Below are positions 26,521 through 35,673 of a stretch of DNA of 64,000 nucleotides, in pieces. The stretch is taken from positions 62,001-126,000 of the forward strand of contig JAAXGW010000007.1 of assembly GCA_012267385.1 (NCBI GenBank). Direction: 5' to 3'. The stretch's first letter is position 1; each line of letters opens with the position of its first letter. The notes beneath the pieces are model-generated. The model saw only the letters and a program-made list of their open reading frames with translations, ran no database searches and was not told the origin of the DNA. Source of the stretch: OMG group bacterium. GTDB lineage: Bacteria; Pseudomonadota; Gammaproteobacteria; Pseudomonadales; Azotimanducaceae. A program made the position numbers and the translations under genes.

Positions 26521-28409
26521 TCCGATATAGTGAGTGTGTCCAGCGTTATTTCGCCTGAATCCACTGTCAAATCATCTAGGCGTTCATAGACGATCTCGCC
26601 AAAGAAATTACTAGCGAATTCAAGCGTTTCACCATCCCGCGTAAAAGTTGCAACCATGCGATACTCATTTGAGTCTGTAGGTGAATAAGAACAGAGTTGT
26701 GCCGTTTCTTCGGTTCCTTCAATATCTGACCAAGAAGAGTCCAAATTTCGCCGTTGCCATTTTGAGTCGACTACGGAATAATTTACATTGTCTACTACCC
26801 AAGCCGATGCGGTGAGGCAACCGTCTTCAGCTGTATCGTCATTGAACTGAATTTGATTCTCTGACGCTTGTAGTAGATCGAGTCGAAGAATCGGCAGTGC
26901 CTCAGGATCGGTTAAGTCTGTTACTTCGTTTCCAAAACGCTCAAAAAAGACAAGTCCCTGATCTCTAGTCGCGAGATACACGTGCCGTCCGTCAGGACTT
27001 GCTTCGACAGGAGTCGCGCCAAGGCTAGTGCTCGATAGTGTGTATCGTGGTATAAGCCTACCAAAACGATCTCGAGTCCGCGTTCGAGAATTCACGTTGG
27101 CTACAAGGTCGCTCAACGACAATTCTCCTTCTTCTGGGGAGTACTCGACTACGTACCCACCGTAGGAACACAGCACATCGACGACGTAGGACCCTGTTCT
27201 TGGAATCGCTCCCGCACACGAGACGAGTCCAAGACCAAAAAATCGATCTGATAAGATTGGTTCTATAGCTCCGGTTAAATAGTCGATGCTATAAACCGTG
27301 AAATTTGCTTGCGATCGCGCTTCCCTAGTCGCGGTGTAAAAGTATTCATCATCGCTTGAAAAAGCCCCGGTAAAGCTAGGCGTTGAAGTATTGATCCAAG
27401 GCTTTGAGACTGCTTGAAATGATCCTTCTCCAACTTCGCGTCCGAGTAGCTGCAATTCGTTCGACTGCCATCGCCACCAATAATTGCCATCGATCGACGG
27501 AAATACAGCACGCCCTGTTACCGAATTGTTACCCTGGGAATCTAACTCACCATCCGAATTAAAAGAGTAAACTGTCTGAGAAAAGTTTGTTGAGCGGTAT
27601 AGGTAGTCTCCACTGTTTCCCATGAACAATACTGGACTTCCATCGCTCTTGTAATTGGAACCGGATCCAATGCTATGTTCCGTGCTGTCAAGGACGAATT
27701 CCGAGGAGTCGTCGGAACTAGTGCTGAAAGTCCACCAAGTATCCTGGTTGTACGCATATAAACGATCGCGATACTGATCCCAGACAAGAAAACTCCCGCC
27801 GTCAGGATCATTGATCTCCTGCGTCAAAGTCAGACCTCCAGTGGTGAGTTCGCGCTCGAAGACACTGACACCAGCGTTTGTGGAGACAAACAGAATCGTG
27901 CCATCTGAATTAAATGCCATGTCGGCTAAACCTGACAACGAAATGACTTGCCCAGATGCATCCCGATGTCCCGCAGCGACTCTACCTCGGTATACCAACC
28001 AATTTGGTGAGTCTGTAGTCGACCAATTTAACTCAAAAGCTGAACTAGAGTGTGAACGCGTGTTTCCTACTCGCAAAAGCACACTTGAACCTTGCTCAAT
28101 GTACACGATTACCTCGATACCCTCACCCGGAATCCGATTAGTTCGTGAGGCTATGATGAGATCAGGATTAAGACTAGACTCGGACGAACTAAATGCTGAC
28201 AAAATTGACGTCGAACTCGCGCCCTCAATCCAAAATTTATACCATCCTGCTTCCGTTGCTTCATAGGAGTACCACAAGGACGAATAGCCCAAGTGAGTAC
28301 GAACAGACGAACCCGTCGTCGCGAACTGATTGGAACCGACTACATTCCCAGTGCTGCCACTCAAGGAAATAGCTCCACTGATCCAATTGTTCTCAGGAGT
28401 TTCCCCCAA
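26505..28409 (-). CDS. giant exoprotein, repeat and beta-propeller-like segment
   Basis: A 634-codon ORF beginning with GETPENNWISG and a pre-peptidase-like beta-sandwich (WYSYEATEAGWYKFWIEG). It is followed by a region with repeated LSxSGLADMAFNSDGTILFVS-type blades, as in beta-propeller surface proteins (the later blade is EASPDGRHVYLATRDQGL), and ends in a Cys-containing repeat. It lacks a signal peptide. The preceding ORF runs into it after one added base in CGTT near 28409. I read it as the middle and C-terminal part of the subtilase precursor that starts at 32314. Confidence 0.6.
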   Translation of the reverse strand: MGETPENNWISGAISLSGSTGNVVGSNQFATTGSSVRTHLGYSSLWYSYEATEAGWYKFWIEGASSTSILSAFSSSESSLNPDLIIASRTNRIPGEGIEVIVYIEQGSSVLLRVGNTRSHSSSAFELNWSTTDSPNWLVYRGRVAAGHRDASGQVISLSGLADMAFNSDGTILFVSTNAGVSVFERELTTGGLTLTQEINDPDGGSFLVWDQYRDRLYAYNQDTWWTFSTSSDDSSEFVLDSTEHSIGSGSNYKSDGSPVLFMGNSGDYLYRSTNFSQTVYSFNSDGELDSQGNNSVTGRAVFPSIDGNYWWRWQSNELQLLGREVGEGSFQAVSKPWINTSTPSFTGAFSSDDEYFYTATREARSQANFTVYSIDYLTGAIEPILSDRFFGLGLVSCAGAIPRTGSYVVDVLCSYGGYVVEYSPEEGELSLSDLVANVNSRTRTRDRFGRLIPRYTLSSTSLGATPVEASPDGRHVYLATRDQGLVFFERFGNEVTDLTDPEALPILRLDLLQASENQIQFNDDTAEDGCLTASAWVVDNVNYSVVDSKWQRRNLDSSWSDIEGTEETAQLCSYSPTDSNEYRMVATFTRDGETLEFASNFFGEIVYERLDDLTVDSGEITLDTLTISECTMY

Positions 28410-28576
28410 CGTAGCACGGTGCTAGTGGATGCACTCGACGAATAGGTATATGCTTGATTGCTGTCCAAGGCTCGACCCACAGAAATTGAGTATTCTTCTC
28501 CCTCTGTCGCGTCAAAAATGAATTCCGGCCCCCTTGCGACGACATTGTTAGTTCCTGCATCGATCAACTCAGTGTT
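28410..28576 (-). pseudogene. linking segment of the giant exoprotein in a third frame
   Basis: Between the stop of the 475-codon ORF and the start of the 634-codon ORF a different minus frame encodes ELIDAGTNNVVARGPEFIFDA, followed by a Ser/Thr-rich stretch ending STSTVL. It has the same beta-sandwich character as its neighbours and fills the gap exactly, with one missing base at each junction. Confidence 0.5.
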
Positions 28577-29991
28577 CCTACGCTGGTGCCGGAAAAGGCA
28601 TTTAATTGAAGATCCGAACGGTCCCAATACCAAGTGTAGAGCCCATCTCCTGGCGCGGTCCATTTCCGCCATCCCGTCTGAATACCCGTAGCTTGAGGTT
28701 CGTTGGGCTCGACGCCTAAGGAATTCACATGAGATAGAAATACACTTCCACGCTCGGTCGCTGTCCATTGCAGCGCGGTATCAAACCAGTCCCAACCACC
28801 GCGTGCTTCCGTTTGCTGTGCCCAACTTAGTTCGTCGAATTTCCAGCCACCCGAAAGCGAGTCCGGAGAAGCCACCATGATGTAATAGACTTCATCCTGG
28901 GCGGTAGCTACGGAGACCGGTTCGCCCGGGGCGGCGATACCAGACACTAGTCTTAAATCAGCTATCGAGTCACCTGAAAACACTAATAAGTGCACAGTTT
29001 GAGCATCCTCTATTTGAAATTCCCAATCACCGTCCTCTGGTGCTGTCCATTGATACCAAATAGTCGACGCCAATGTGCCATATACTTCCCCTGGTTCGAT
29101 TGTGGCTCCTAAGTTGTGCCCTGCTACAGAACCGGATTCCCCCGTCAACGTGGTCGCATCCGCAAAGTTATCATTCGGTGGTCTTTCACCAAAGAGCCAA
29201 TTCAAGGTTAGCGGCATGGAGGCATTTGAGCTACTGACGCGAATACGATACTCCTTGCCCTGCTCTGCAAAAAATTGCACGGACCAGTCGGCAGAACCAA
29301 TGTATCGAGCGCTCGCGATACCACAACAGTGTTCCGTTGCTAGAAAAACATCTACCTCAGGCTTAAACGAATCTATATACCAACTTGGCAATCTGATTCG
29401 GGGGCTAACTACAAAGGAAGCTAGTCCCGATTGTTCCGCAGTCCATTGAAACCAAAGAGACTGAGTGGGTCTCTGACCTGTCGAATTCCTAATCGGCTCA
29501 CCTGATTCTGAAGTTGCTAAGAGCGTGTCTATTTCCAGAACCCCTCCGTCGCTTTCTAGTACGGTAGGTGAGTCATATTCGTCGTTGGGCGGTGTTTGTG
29601 TCTCATTACTAGGCTCGTCATCCGATTCCAGTTCACGAAAAATTATCGATGTACTCGCGCTTCCCCCGTTCCATGCAGTGACCGAAAGGTATATGGTCAA
29701 TGGCCCGTCCGATTTGGAGGCAAGATGAAGAAATACTCGCTGCGCTTCACCATGACCGACTTCACCCAAGTAAATATCGCGAACATGTGAATGATCGACG
29801 GTGATGCCGTCCTCTCTTTGTACGGACCCTCGATAGTGTCGAAAGAAGTCCATTGTGTCCGCTTCCGCAAAACCGAATGATTCACAAGGCTCATTGTCGG
29901 CAGTACGACAATCGACATGCAATACGGAACCGGACGCAACATAGCCATCTGTCGATATCGACAACTCCCACGAGATGGTTGTGATCATCAC
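28564..29991 (-). CDS. giant exoprotein, pre-peptidase-type beta-sandwich repeats
   Basis: A 475-codon ORF with no signal peptide, built of three or more related beta-sandwich units. Recurrent features are an N-D-N/D-E-Y or PPNDNFADA entry, an aromatic S/T-x-WYQWTAPEDGDW core and a Y-x-I/V-x-V-A strand. This is the pattern of bacterial pre-peptidase C-terminal (PPC) domains, which follow secreted proteases and bind substrate or assist secretion. It overlaps the end of the subtilase ORF, and the join near 29981-29995 needs one base removed (or two added), the only break in that direction in the window. Confidence 0.65.
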   Translation of the reverse strand: MMITTISWELSISTDGYVASGSVLHVDCRTADNEPCESFGFAEADTMDFFRHYRGSVQREDGITVDHSHVRDIYLGEVGHGEAQRVFLHLASKSDGPLTIYLSVTAWNGGSASTSIIFRELESDDEPSNETQTPPNDEYDSPTVLESDGGVLEIDTLLATSESGEPIRNSTGQRPTQSLWFQWTAEQSGLASFVVSPRIRLPSWYIDSFKPEVDVFLATEHCCGIASARYIGSADWSVQFFAEQGKEYRIRVSSSNASMPLTLNWLFGERPPNDNFADATTLTGESGSVAGHNLGATIEPGEVYGTLASTIWYQWTAPEDGDWEFQIEDAQTVHLLVFSGDSIADLRLVSGIAAPGEPVSVATAQDEVYYIMVASPDSLSGGWKFDELSWAQQTEARGGWDWFDTALQWTATERGSVFLSHVNSLGVEPNEPQATGIQTGWRKWTAPGDGLYTWYWDRSDLQLNAFSGTSVGTLS

Positions 29992-32314
29992 CTATAGCTA
30001 CTTCGTACACAGATTGGTCCGTATCCAATGTGAGCTGAGGTGTGTCAAAACCTCGAATCATCGTCCATGCGACCGCGGCACGTGGTGCTTCACCGAAAAT
30101 TCGTTCTCCCGATACTTGGATTCGGTACGTACCCGGTTCAGGATCTTGAATGATCACCCACTCAACGTTGTCAATCTTCGACTGAGACGAATGCTCGCCA
30201 CAAGGCGATGATCCACAGTCCGCATCATGGTCTAGCCAAAGATCCAAATCATTTAGTACTGTGCTGGCTATCGTGTCAGCGGGTGGTTCGTCCCAAGTCA
30301 GTACTACGTCAAGTCTCGTCGTTCCCGCCGGGACCTCTATGTCTTCGTAAGCATATTCGTCACTTTCCAACGTAAGCGTCGCGCCAAAGCTAGTCCAACC
30401 CTCCGGAACGTCGTGGTTGACAATGCTGGTCCGAGCCGAAACCAAGCCCATGCCGTATTTGGCTTGCATCGTCCCCGGACCGTTGGTATTGTCCTTTGGA
30501 AACAATTCCTCCGCATTGAGCCACGCAGCAGGTTTCACGGCACTCGCCATCAGTCGGGCTCGAACCAAGGCCGGTTCCTCGCGGTGGGCGGGGGAAGCAT
30601 CCATAAGTAGAGTCGCGATTCCCGCAACACAAGGAGTGGACATGCTAGTTCCATTCAACGCACGATATCCATCGTAAGACCCGTTGCCTTCGGTCGACAG
30701 GACAAAGACACCAGGTCCAACCACTAACGGTAACAATCGACCATCAACCGTTGGGCCATGACTGCTGAAATCGGCCAGATCGCCATTGTCATGAACAGCT
30801 CCTACTGCTAACGCGTTCTTTCCCGAAGCGTAGTTCGAGTAACCGTAAATAGCGGCATTCGCGTTCGATACAACATACAACTGTCGGTGCGACCAAACGA
30901 TTGAGTCTAATTTTCTAGGACCTGTCGCTCTACCATCATTTTCTAAGCTGCGACTCGAAAGGCTCATATTTACTATTAAGGGTTTCACTTGGTCAGCAGA
31001 CCATCCTTCTTCTGGACACGACGAAGGTTTTGCCAAAAAGTCCATACCCTGAATTACGATCGATGTGCTTCCAAGACCTTGGGTTGTTAGTACTTTGGCA
31101 AAGCGAATATGCTCGACACCAGGCGCGACTCCTGCGTACTTTGGTTGAAAGTAACCGTTTCCCACTATTGTGCCGATCGTATGAGTTCCGTGCCCACGAC
31201 TATCATTCCAGAGATCGTAGTCTTCATCCTCAATGAAATTACTGCCACAAATGCTCTTCCTATTGGACGAAAGAGCGACATGGTTTGCGTTCAATCCCGT
31301 GTCCATGCCCCCAATTGGGACAGAACTACCACTGAATCCAGTGTAAGAACCGAATGTGCTAGCCACCGAGCGAAGAGCGTCGCCGCCCACCGCAGGTATT
31401 GCGGAGTCGTGCGAAGCCCTCACCTCGCTAATGGGTTCAACCGCCTGTACAAAGTCTAACGCCAAGAGATCGGATATCTGATCTCGTCGTATGACTGCGG
31501 CAAAGGTTCTTATTGACGCGTCGAAATGACCTACCGCTAATCCAATTTTTTTGAGTTGGGTTCGAAACATGTTCTCCATCTTTGAAGTAACAACAACCAC
31601 AAAAACCGGTGTAAGTGTTTGTCGGGTATTGTGTTCGATCATCTCCTCAAGATCACTACTCAACTTGTGAGTCGGAGGCAATGCTCCGATTCCTCTTACC
31701 CAAGAAAGTCGCGTAGTAGCGGCCAAGCTATCGCGATTTTGAGGTACCCTTAATCGAATCAAATCACCACTTTGACCCAACACGCGCACACCATACCGAC
31801 GTAGGGTTTTCTCTACTTCAGATGACTGCATTGGATACTTCAATTGAACCCACCCGAATGTCCAGTCTCGATTTGCGTTCTCAGCTTGCTGCAGCAACGC
31901 ATCAATTGAGGAACTGTCGTTTATCCATTCGTGCCCATCAAACGCACCGACTCTCGAAGACGCGATCGAATCATCTACTTCCAATTTGGCCTGCCGAAAA
32001 CTGTTGCTTACCGATACAACCGAATCGTACTGAGTATCAATTCTCGAACGAGGAGATGAGTCAGTTACAAAGTTCGAATCGACATCGACTTTGGGTCTGC
32101 TTGCACCCACCACAGATTGCTTCTTAGTTCGAGTTTTCTCATAGTTAATAATTTGTTCGATCACGCTTGCATTTAGATCAGGGTTATGCTCTCGAACATC
32201 GCTATCTGTCTCCCTATTCGCTGTCCGTGAATTGACGATCACCACGAGAATGAGGACGAAAATGAGCGATCCGACTCCAAAGAGTGTGGTACACTTCTTT
32301 CTAAGCTGATTCAT
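29891..32314 (-). CDS. subtilisin-like serine protease (S8), N-terminal part of a giant exoprotein
   Basis: A 807-codon ORF from the ATG at 32314. A single N-terminal hydrophobic segment (LIFVLILVVIV) is a signal anchor or signal peptide. A propeptide of about 250 aa precedes the catalytic domain. The triad is complete: Asp338 in GMDTGLN, His375 in GHGTHT, Ser557 in NGTSMSTP. A jelly-roll-like domain with DVVLTWDEPP, then SGERIFG, follows, as in secreted S8 proteases. The last 35 codons are out of frame with the continuation in the next ORF. The intact precursor would run to 26281 and be about 2000 aa, exported and probably surface-attached or released. Confidence 0.85.
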   Translation of the reverse strand: MNQLRKKCTTLFGVGSLIFVLILVVIVNSRTANRETDSDVREHNPDLNASVIEQIINYEKTRTKKQSVVGASRPKVDVDSNFVTDSSPRSRIDTQYDSVVSVSNSFRQAKLEVDDSIASSRVGAFDGHEWINDSSSIDALLQQAENANRDWTFGWVQLKYPMQSSEVEKTLRRYGVRVLGQSGDLIRLRVPQNRDSLAATTRLSWVRGIGALPPTHKLSSDLEEMIEHNTRQTLTPVFVVVVTSKMENMFRTQLKKIGLAVGHFDASIRTFAAVIRRDQISDLLALDFVQAVEPISEVRASHDSAIPAVGGDALRSVASTFGSYTGFSGSSVPIGGMDTGLNANHVALSSNRKSICGSNFIEDEDYDLWNDSRGHGTHTIGTIVGNGYFQPKYAGVAPGVEHIRFAKVLTTQGLGSTSIVIQGMDFLAKPSSCPEEGWSADQVKPLIVNMSLSSRSLENDGRATGPRKLDSIVWSHRQLYVVSNANAAIYGYSNYASGKNALAVGAVHDNGDLADFSSHGPTVDGRLLPLVVGPGVFVLSTEGNGSYDGYRALNGTSMSTPCVAGIATLLMDASPAHREEPALVRARLMASAVKPAAWLNAEELFPKDNTNGPGTMQAKYGMGLVSARTSIVNHDVPEGWTSFGATLTLESDEYAYEDIEVPAGTTRLDVVLTWDEPPADTIASTVLNDLDLWLDHDADCGSSPCGEHSSQSKIDNVEWVIIQDPEPGTYRIQVSGERIFGEAPRAAVAWTMIRGFDTPQLTLDTDQSVYEVAIGDDHNHLVGVVDIDRWLCCVRFRIACRLSYCRQ

Positions 32315-32596
32315 AATTTGCTGAACGAACCCATTGAAATTACATTGTAAGTGGAATATTTAGCGGACATCTACAACTAGAGAGTGATGAAGAACCCTTG
32401 TTTTGGTTGGCAGGCTCGGCTCTGTGGAATACAGAGAGCAGATCGTAACGTTAGAAAATGCTCGTTAGAAAAAACTCCTTGCTTCCGCATATTTTTAGCA
32501 GTCGATCGAGAGCGCGTGTTGCTAAGAACCAAGATTCTTTCCAAATTTCCAGACTTTTTTGGTTGGACTAGTCGTCGACTGAAGTGGAAATGGACG

Positions 32597-32965
32597 ATGA
32601 AATTTAAACGAAGAGTGTTGTTGTGGCCGGTATCCGCGGTCTCTGGATTTGCACTTATCCATATCATGATGGGTTCTAGTCGACCTGAGATGCTTCTTCC
32701 AAATCCGCGACTCTATGTGACGCACGCGATAAGTTTGTTAATTTTTACTATCTGTCTGCTCGTTATCGTCCACATTTTTCACGCTGAGAATCGGTACAAC
32801 AAATCTTTAGCTTCACAGCGAGATTCTCAACACACAAGACCGGAATCAACTCACAAACACGATGAATCAAAATCCAAACAGTTGGAATCCGACTACTTGA
32901 AATTTGATCCACAAGACCTATTTGTAATTCTAGATGATTATCGTTCTCATTCTGTTAAAACGTAA
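32597..32965 (+). CDS. small two-span membrane protein with charged tail
   Basis: About 122 aa from the ATG at 32597. Two hydrophobic helices (about residues 8-23 and 36-58) are followed by a hydrophilic tail rich in Lys, His, Ser and Glu. The frame is open upstream to 32384, but that extension is Cys- and Arg-rich and has no feature of a real N-terminus. The gene ends 19 bp before the next start, so it may share a message with the beta-barrel gene. No family is recognised. Confidence 0.5.
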   Translation: MKFKRRVLLWPVSAVSGFALIHIMMGSSRPEMLLPNPRLYVTHAISLLIFTICLLVIVHIFHAENRYNKSLASQRDSQHTRPESTHKHDESKSKQLESDYLKFDPQDLFVILDDYRSHSVKT

Positions 32966-32984
32966 ATATAAAGGAGTTTTAAAC

Positions 32985-33587
32985 ATGAAAAAACTATTAG
33001 TACTACCGTTGGTGTTACTTTCGTTCTGTGTCATAGCAGACGAACGAATCATTCTCGGGGCTTTCGAACGAGAGACAACTGAAGCAGACAGTACGATGTT
33101 TGGAGTTACTTTCAGTGCCGAATCAACCTTAAATGGATTTGGTGCAAGGTTGTACAATTTCAAAGACGAAGGTCTCTATCTCGGAGCGGGTTTCAGTTTC
33201 GGGACAGGTGATGCTGATCTTTGTGCAGATTCAATCTGTGTTTCTGGAGATGCTAGTGGAACATTGTTTGCCGGGGAAATCGGAAGGAATTTAGGTCAAT
33301 GGACTCCTTTTGTCGGTGCGTCCTTCACCAGTTCAGAAGTAGAATTCGCTGGTGAAAGCGAAAGCGATGAGACATGGGGTCTAAATGCCGGAATGTGGGT
33401 GGAACTCGACACTTTCAAGCTTAGGGGAGCGGTCGTTAACTTAGACGACGAAGACGGCAGAGCAATCTTCGGCGGTCTCCTCTTTCAAATGGATAACAAT
33501 TTTGCCGTAGGTGCTGAATTCGGTATGCTGCTGGATGACGAAGTAGACGGGTTCAGATTTGCGCTTCAATTCGGGAGAAAGTTCTAA
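32985..33587 (+). CDS. small outer-membrane beta-barrel protein (tandem copy 1)
   Basis: 200 aa from the ATG at 32985, which follows AAAGGAG by 8 bp. A signal peptide (MKKLLVLPLVLLSFCVIA) is followed by alternating hydrophobic strands and a C-terminal FGRKF, the usual Phe-terminal recognition signal of outer-membrane barrels. Length suggests eight strands. A Cys pair (LCADSIC) probably forms a periplasmic or loop disulphide. It is paralogous to the gene at 33910 and more distantly to that at 45479, sharing W-T-P-F in one strand. Function is unknown. Confidence 0.75.
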   Translation: MKKLLVLPLVLLSFCVIADERIILGAFERETTEADSTMFGVTFSAESTLNGFGARLYNFKDEGLYLGAGFSFGTGDADLCADSICVSGDASGTLFAGEIGRNLGQWTPFVGASFTSSEVEFAGESESDETWGLNAGMWVELDTFKLRGAVVNLDDEDGRAIFGGLLFQMDNNFAVGAEFGMLLDDEVDGFRFALQFGRKF

Positions 33588-33624
33588 CTTACAAAAATTT
33601 GCAGACCCATAATTGAAGTGACTT

Positions 33625-33659
33625 ACGGGTCGCGATTGACTTGATTGCCCGCGACCCGT
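33625..33659. repeat. hairpin between the two beta-barrel genes
   Basis: A 10-bp perfect inverted repeat, ACGGGTCGCG and CGCGACCCGT, with a 15-base loop, 37 bp after the first barrel gene. There is no T run, so it is not a standard intrinsic terminator; it could stabilise the transcript end. Confidence 0.55.
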
Positions 33660-33852
33660 CCCGCCTCCGTTAGACTCCAACGAAAACTTTAAAGTTTAGT
33701 TGGTTCCAAGGGAGGTCTCGGTTAACGTACTTCCGTTTCTCTGCTAGAGATTCAGTTAGCTACCTTCGTTTCATCGCGAGCGACGACCGGGGTGATGCCT
33801 ATCGACATTTGTGTCGCTAAATATCTGAGCTCCGTTCAAACAATTTCCGTAC

Positions 33853-33858
33853 TATAAT
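33853..33858 (+). promoter_or_regulatory. possible -10 element before the second barrel gene
   Basis: A perfect TATAAT lies 52 bp before the ATG at 33910. No good -35 hexamer is found 16-18 bp upstream, so this is weak. Confidence 0.25.
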
Positions 33859-33909
33859 TCTTGAGTACTTTCAGTGCGAAAGTAGAAACAACTTGAGGCA
33901 TTCAACACC

Positions 33910-34515
33910 ATGAAAAAATTTTTATTACTTCCGTTAGTGTTGCTATCGTTCAGTGTCATCGCAAAAGAGCGAGTGATTCTCAGTGCGTTTGAGTACGAAA
34001 CTGCAGACCGTGATCACTTTATATTGAGTCAGGAATCTTCCCAAAACGGAATTGGTGTAAGACTTTTTGACTTCCGAGACTCAAATCTCTACGTGGGAAG
34101 TGGTATCTCGTACCTGACAGGTGACCTAGATTATCAGCTTGAACTTCAAACGCCGCGCACCACGGTGTCTGCCGAGATTACTAATTGGAAGAGCTTCTTC
34201 GAGGTAGGTTGGAGTTTTGGTCATTGGACTCCATTCATCGGTGCATCCCTCACAGGTTCAGAACTTAAGATACACGGTGTGCGCGATGTCGATGAAAGTA
34301 GGGGGTTCAATGCTGGCCTGTGGTTCGAAAATGAAACGTTCAAGCTAAGAAGTGCTTTAACTGACGTTGACAACAGTGACAACAGAGAGATTTTTGGCAA
34401 CATCCTTTTCAAATTTGGAGACAACTATGTCTTTGGCGCTGAAGGCGGCCTTTTGTTGAACGATGCAGAGGATAGATTCAGCTTTTCATTTCAATTCGGC
34501 AAGGTCTTCTTCTAG
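33910..34515 (+). CDS. small outer-membrane beta-barrel protein (tandem copy 2)
   Basis: 201 aa. The signal peptide (MKKFLLLPLVLLSFSVIA) is almost the same as in the gene at 32985, and the two align along their length (GxGVRLFDFRD with GFGARLYNFKD; FGHWTPFIGAS with LGQWTPFVGAS). It ends in FGKVFF. The pair arose by tandem duplication and then diverged; the Cys pair of copy 1 is absent here. It is expected to be an eight-strand outer-membrane barrel of unknown function. Confidence 0.75.
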   Translation: MKKFLLLPLVLLSFSVIAKERVILSAFEYETADRDHFILSQESSQNGIGVRLFDFRDSNLYVGSGISYLTGDLDYQLELQTPRTTVSAEITNWKSFFEVGWSFGHWTPFIGASLTGSELKIHGVRDVDESRGFNAGLWFENETFKLRSALTDVDNSDNREIFGNILFKFGDNYVFGAEGGLLLNDAEDRFSFSFQFGKVFF

Positions 34516-35168
34516 CTTACATCGGCTTACTAGTCTCAAATTGGTGGAGTCCTGCTAGTAAAGACTCCCTGCAATGTCACTGACATTTATCACGTACTAG
34601 ACTTTAGGGTAGTCTGAGTCATGGTCCCAGTTTCTGGAATACCATTCGCAACACCTCTAATCTCAGACAACAATTTTGGTTTCCAAACTGAAACTTCATC
34701 GTCGGTACATGCAAAAGCGATACCTGTACTGCTTAATGTCTCAGCTGCGATTAACCGAAGTCAGTTTAGTTGGATCGAATTGCCTCTTATGTGTTAAAAG
34801 GGGGTTCAACGGTTCCGATAGATAGAACCAAAGAACTCAAAATATAACTTACAGCGGACGTTGTTGCAGGTTGTCTCAACCCACAAAACAGCTTAATCTT
34901 CTTTGGCGTCAAGATGACAACATCGACGTTCATGCTCGACAGGAACATCGTTTGAGAGTTCATCGACAGTTCTACTTCCGGGAACCTCGAGGATTTTCCA
35001 TCCGGACTACCGTTCTTGACTATTTCGCTGCTCGTTGAAGGGCGGTCGCAGACTTTATGTCTAATATCTAGGTACACGTGGTCAAAAATTTCCGATTTTG
35101 TACTTGTAATCTCTCGTTTTGATGCACCACTCGACGACACCTCATTCGGTCTCTTCATGGAGAACAAC
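34516..35168. other. intergenic region with a possible decayed ORF
   Basis: No intact gene is convincing. In the plus frame that continues into the gene at 35169, an ATG at 34914 opens MTTSTFMLDRNIV, which resembles the start of a PIN-type protein, but a TGA at 34953-34955 follows at once. The opposite-strand 127-codon ORF has low-complexity content and no recognisable domain. Confidence 0.3.
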
Positions 35169-35471
35169 ATGAACCACTACATCATCTATTACTCGCTTAA
35201 CAACCAAAACTGGAACGGCTACATGGAAGTGGAGAATATGCTCGCCAAGTGTGGCGATGCTTGGAAGACAAACTCAGACCCAACGTTCGTTAGATTAGAC
35301 TCGGAGTTAGGTCTCAAAGCCATGCATCATCGAATGCTGTTGACTTTAAACGTGAAGAACGGCGATACTTACTACATTGCTCAGATTCCTACTACCACCT
35401 ACCAGAATGGTTCGACGAGGCTCAATAGACTAACCAACATGGAATTTGGCACGAAATTGAAAGCTGACTGA
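35169..35471 (+). CDS. SinR/Cas2-like ferredoxin-fold small protein
   Basis: 100 aa from the ATG at 35169, with GGAG a few bases upstream. The start MNHYIIYYSLNNQNWNGYMEVENML followed by DAWKTNSDPTFVRL and a third strand ending TYYIAQIP resembles the small SinR-family/Cas2-like fold (beta-alpha-beta with an early Tyr-Ser/Asp pair). Members of this group include toxin-like or nucleic-acid-related proteins. The match is by pattern only. The same frame is open upstream to a TGA at 34953, so a longer product is possible. Confidence 0.45.
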   Translation: MNHYIIYYSLNNQNWNGYMEVENMLAKCGDAWKTNSDPTFVRLDSELGLKAMHHRMLLTLNVKNGDTYYIAQIPTTTYQNGSTRLNRLTNMEFGTKLKAD

Positions 35472-35673
35472 AGAGATATCAGCGCGCCGATACCCCAATC
35501 CGCCACTCTTTCAGTTGCGAATCAATTTGCCTTGCATGAGTTGCGTACGAACACCGATAATTCCAACAGGAAACATTACATCTGACTAAGTGAATACTAT
35601 GTGTTCCCTAGTTGGATAGAATTCGTAAACCCCATGTTCACGTTGGTTTAGCATCATTAATCCACGAATACTA

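Noticed and set aside
32384-32596. Longer N-terminus for the 32597 membrane protein
   Set aside because: The extension is Arg/Cys-rich, without signal or domain, and the ATG at 32597 directly precedes the first membrane helix.
34787-35170. 127-codon minus-strand ORF
   Set aside because: Low-complexity content, no domain, and it overlaps a plus-strand frame with better features.
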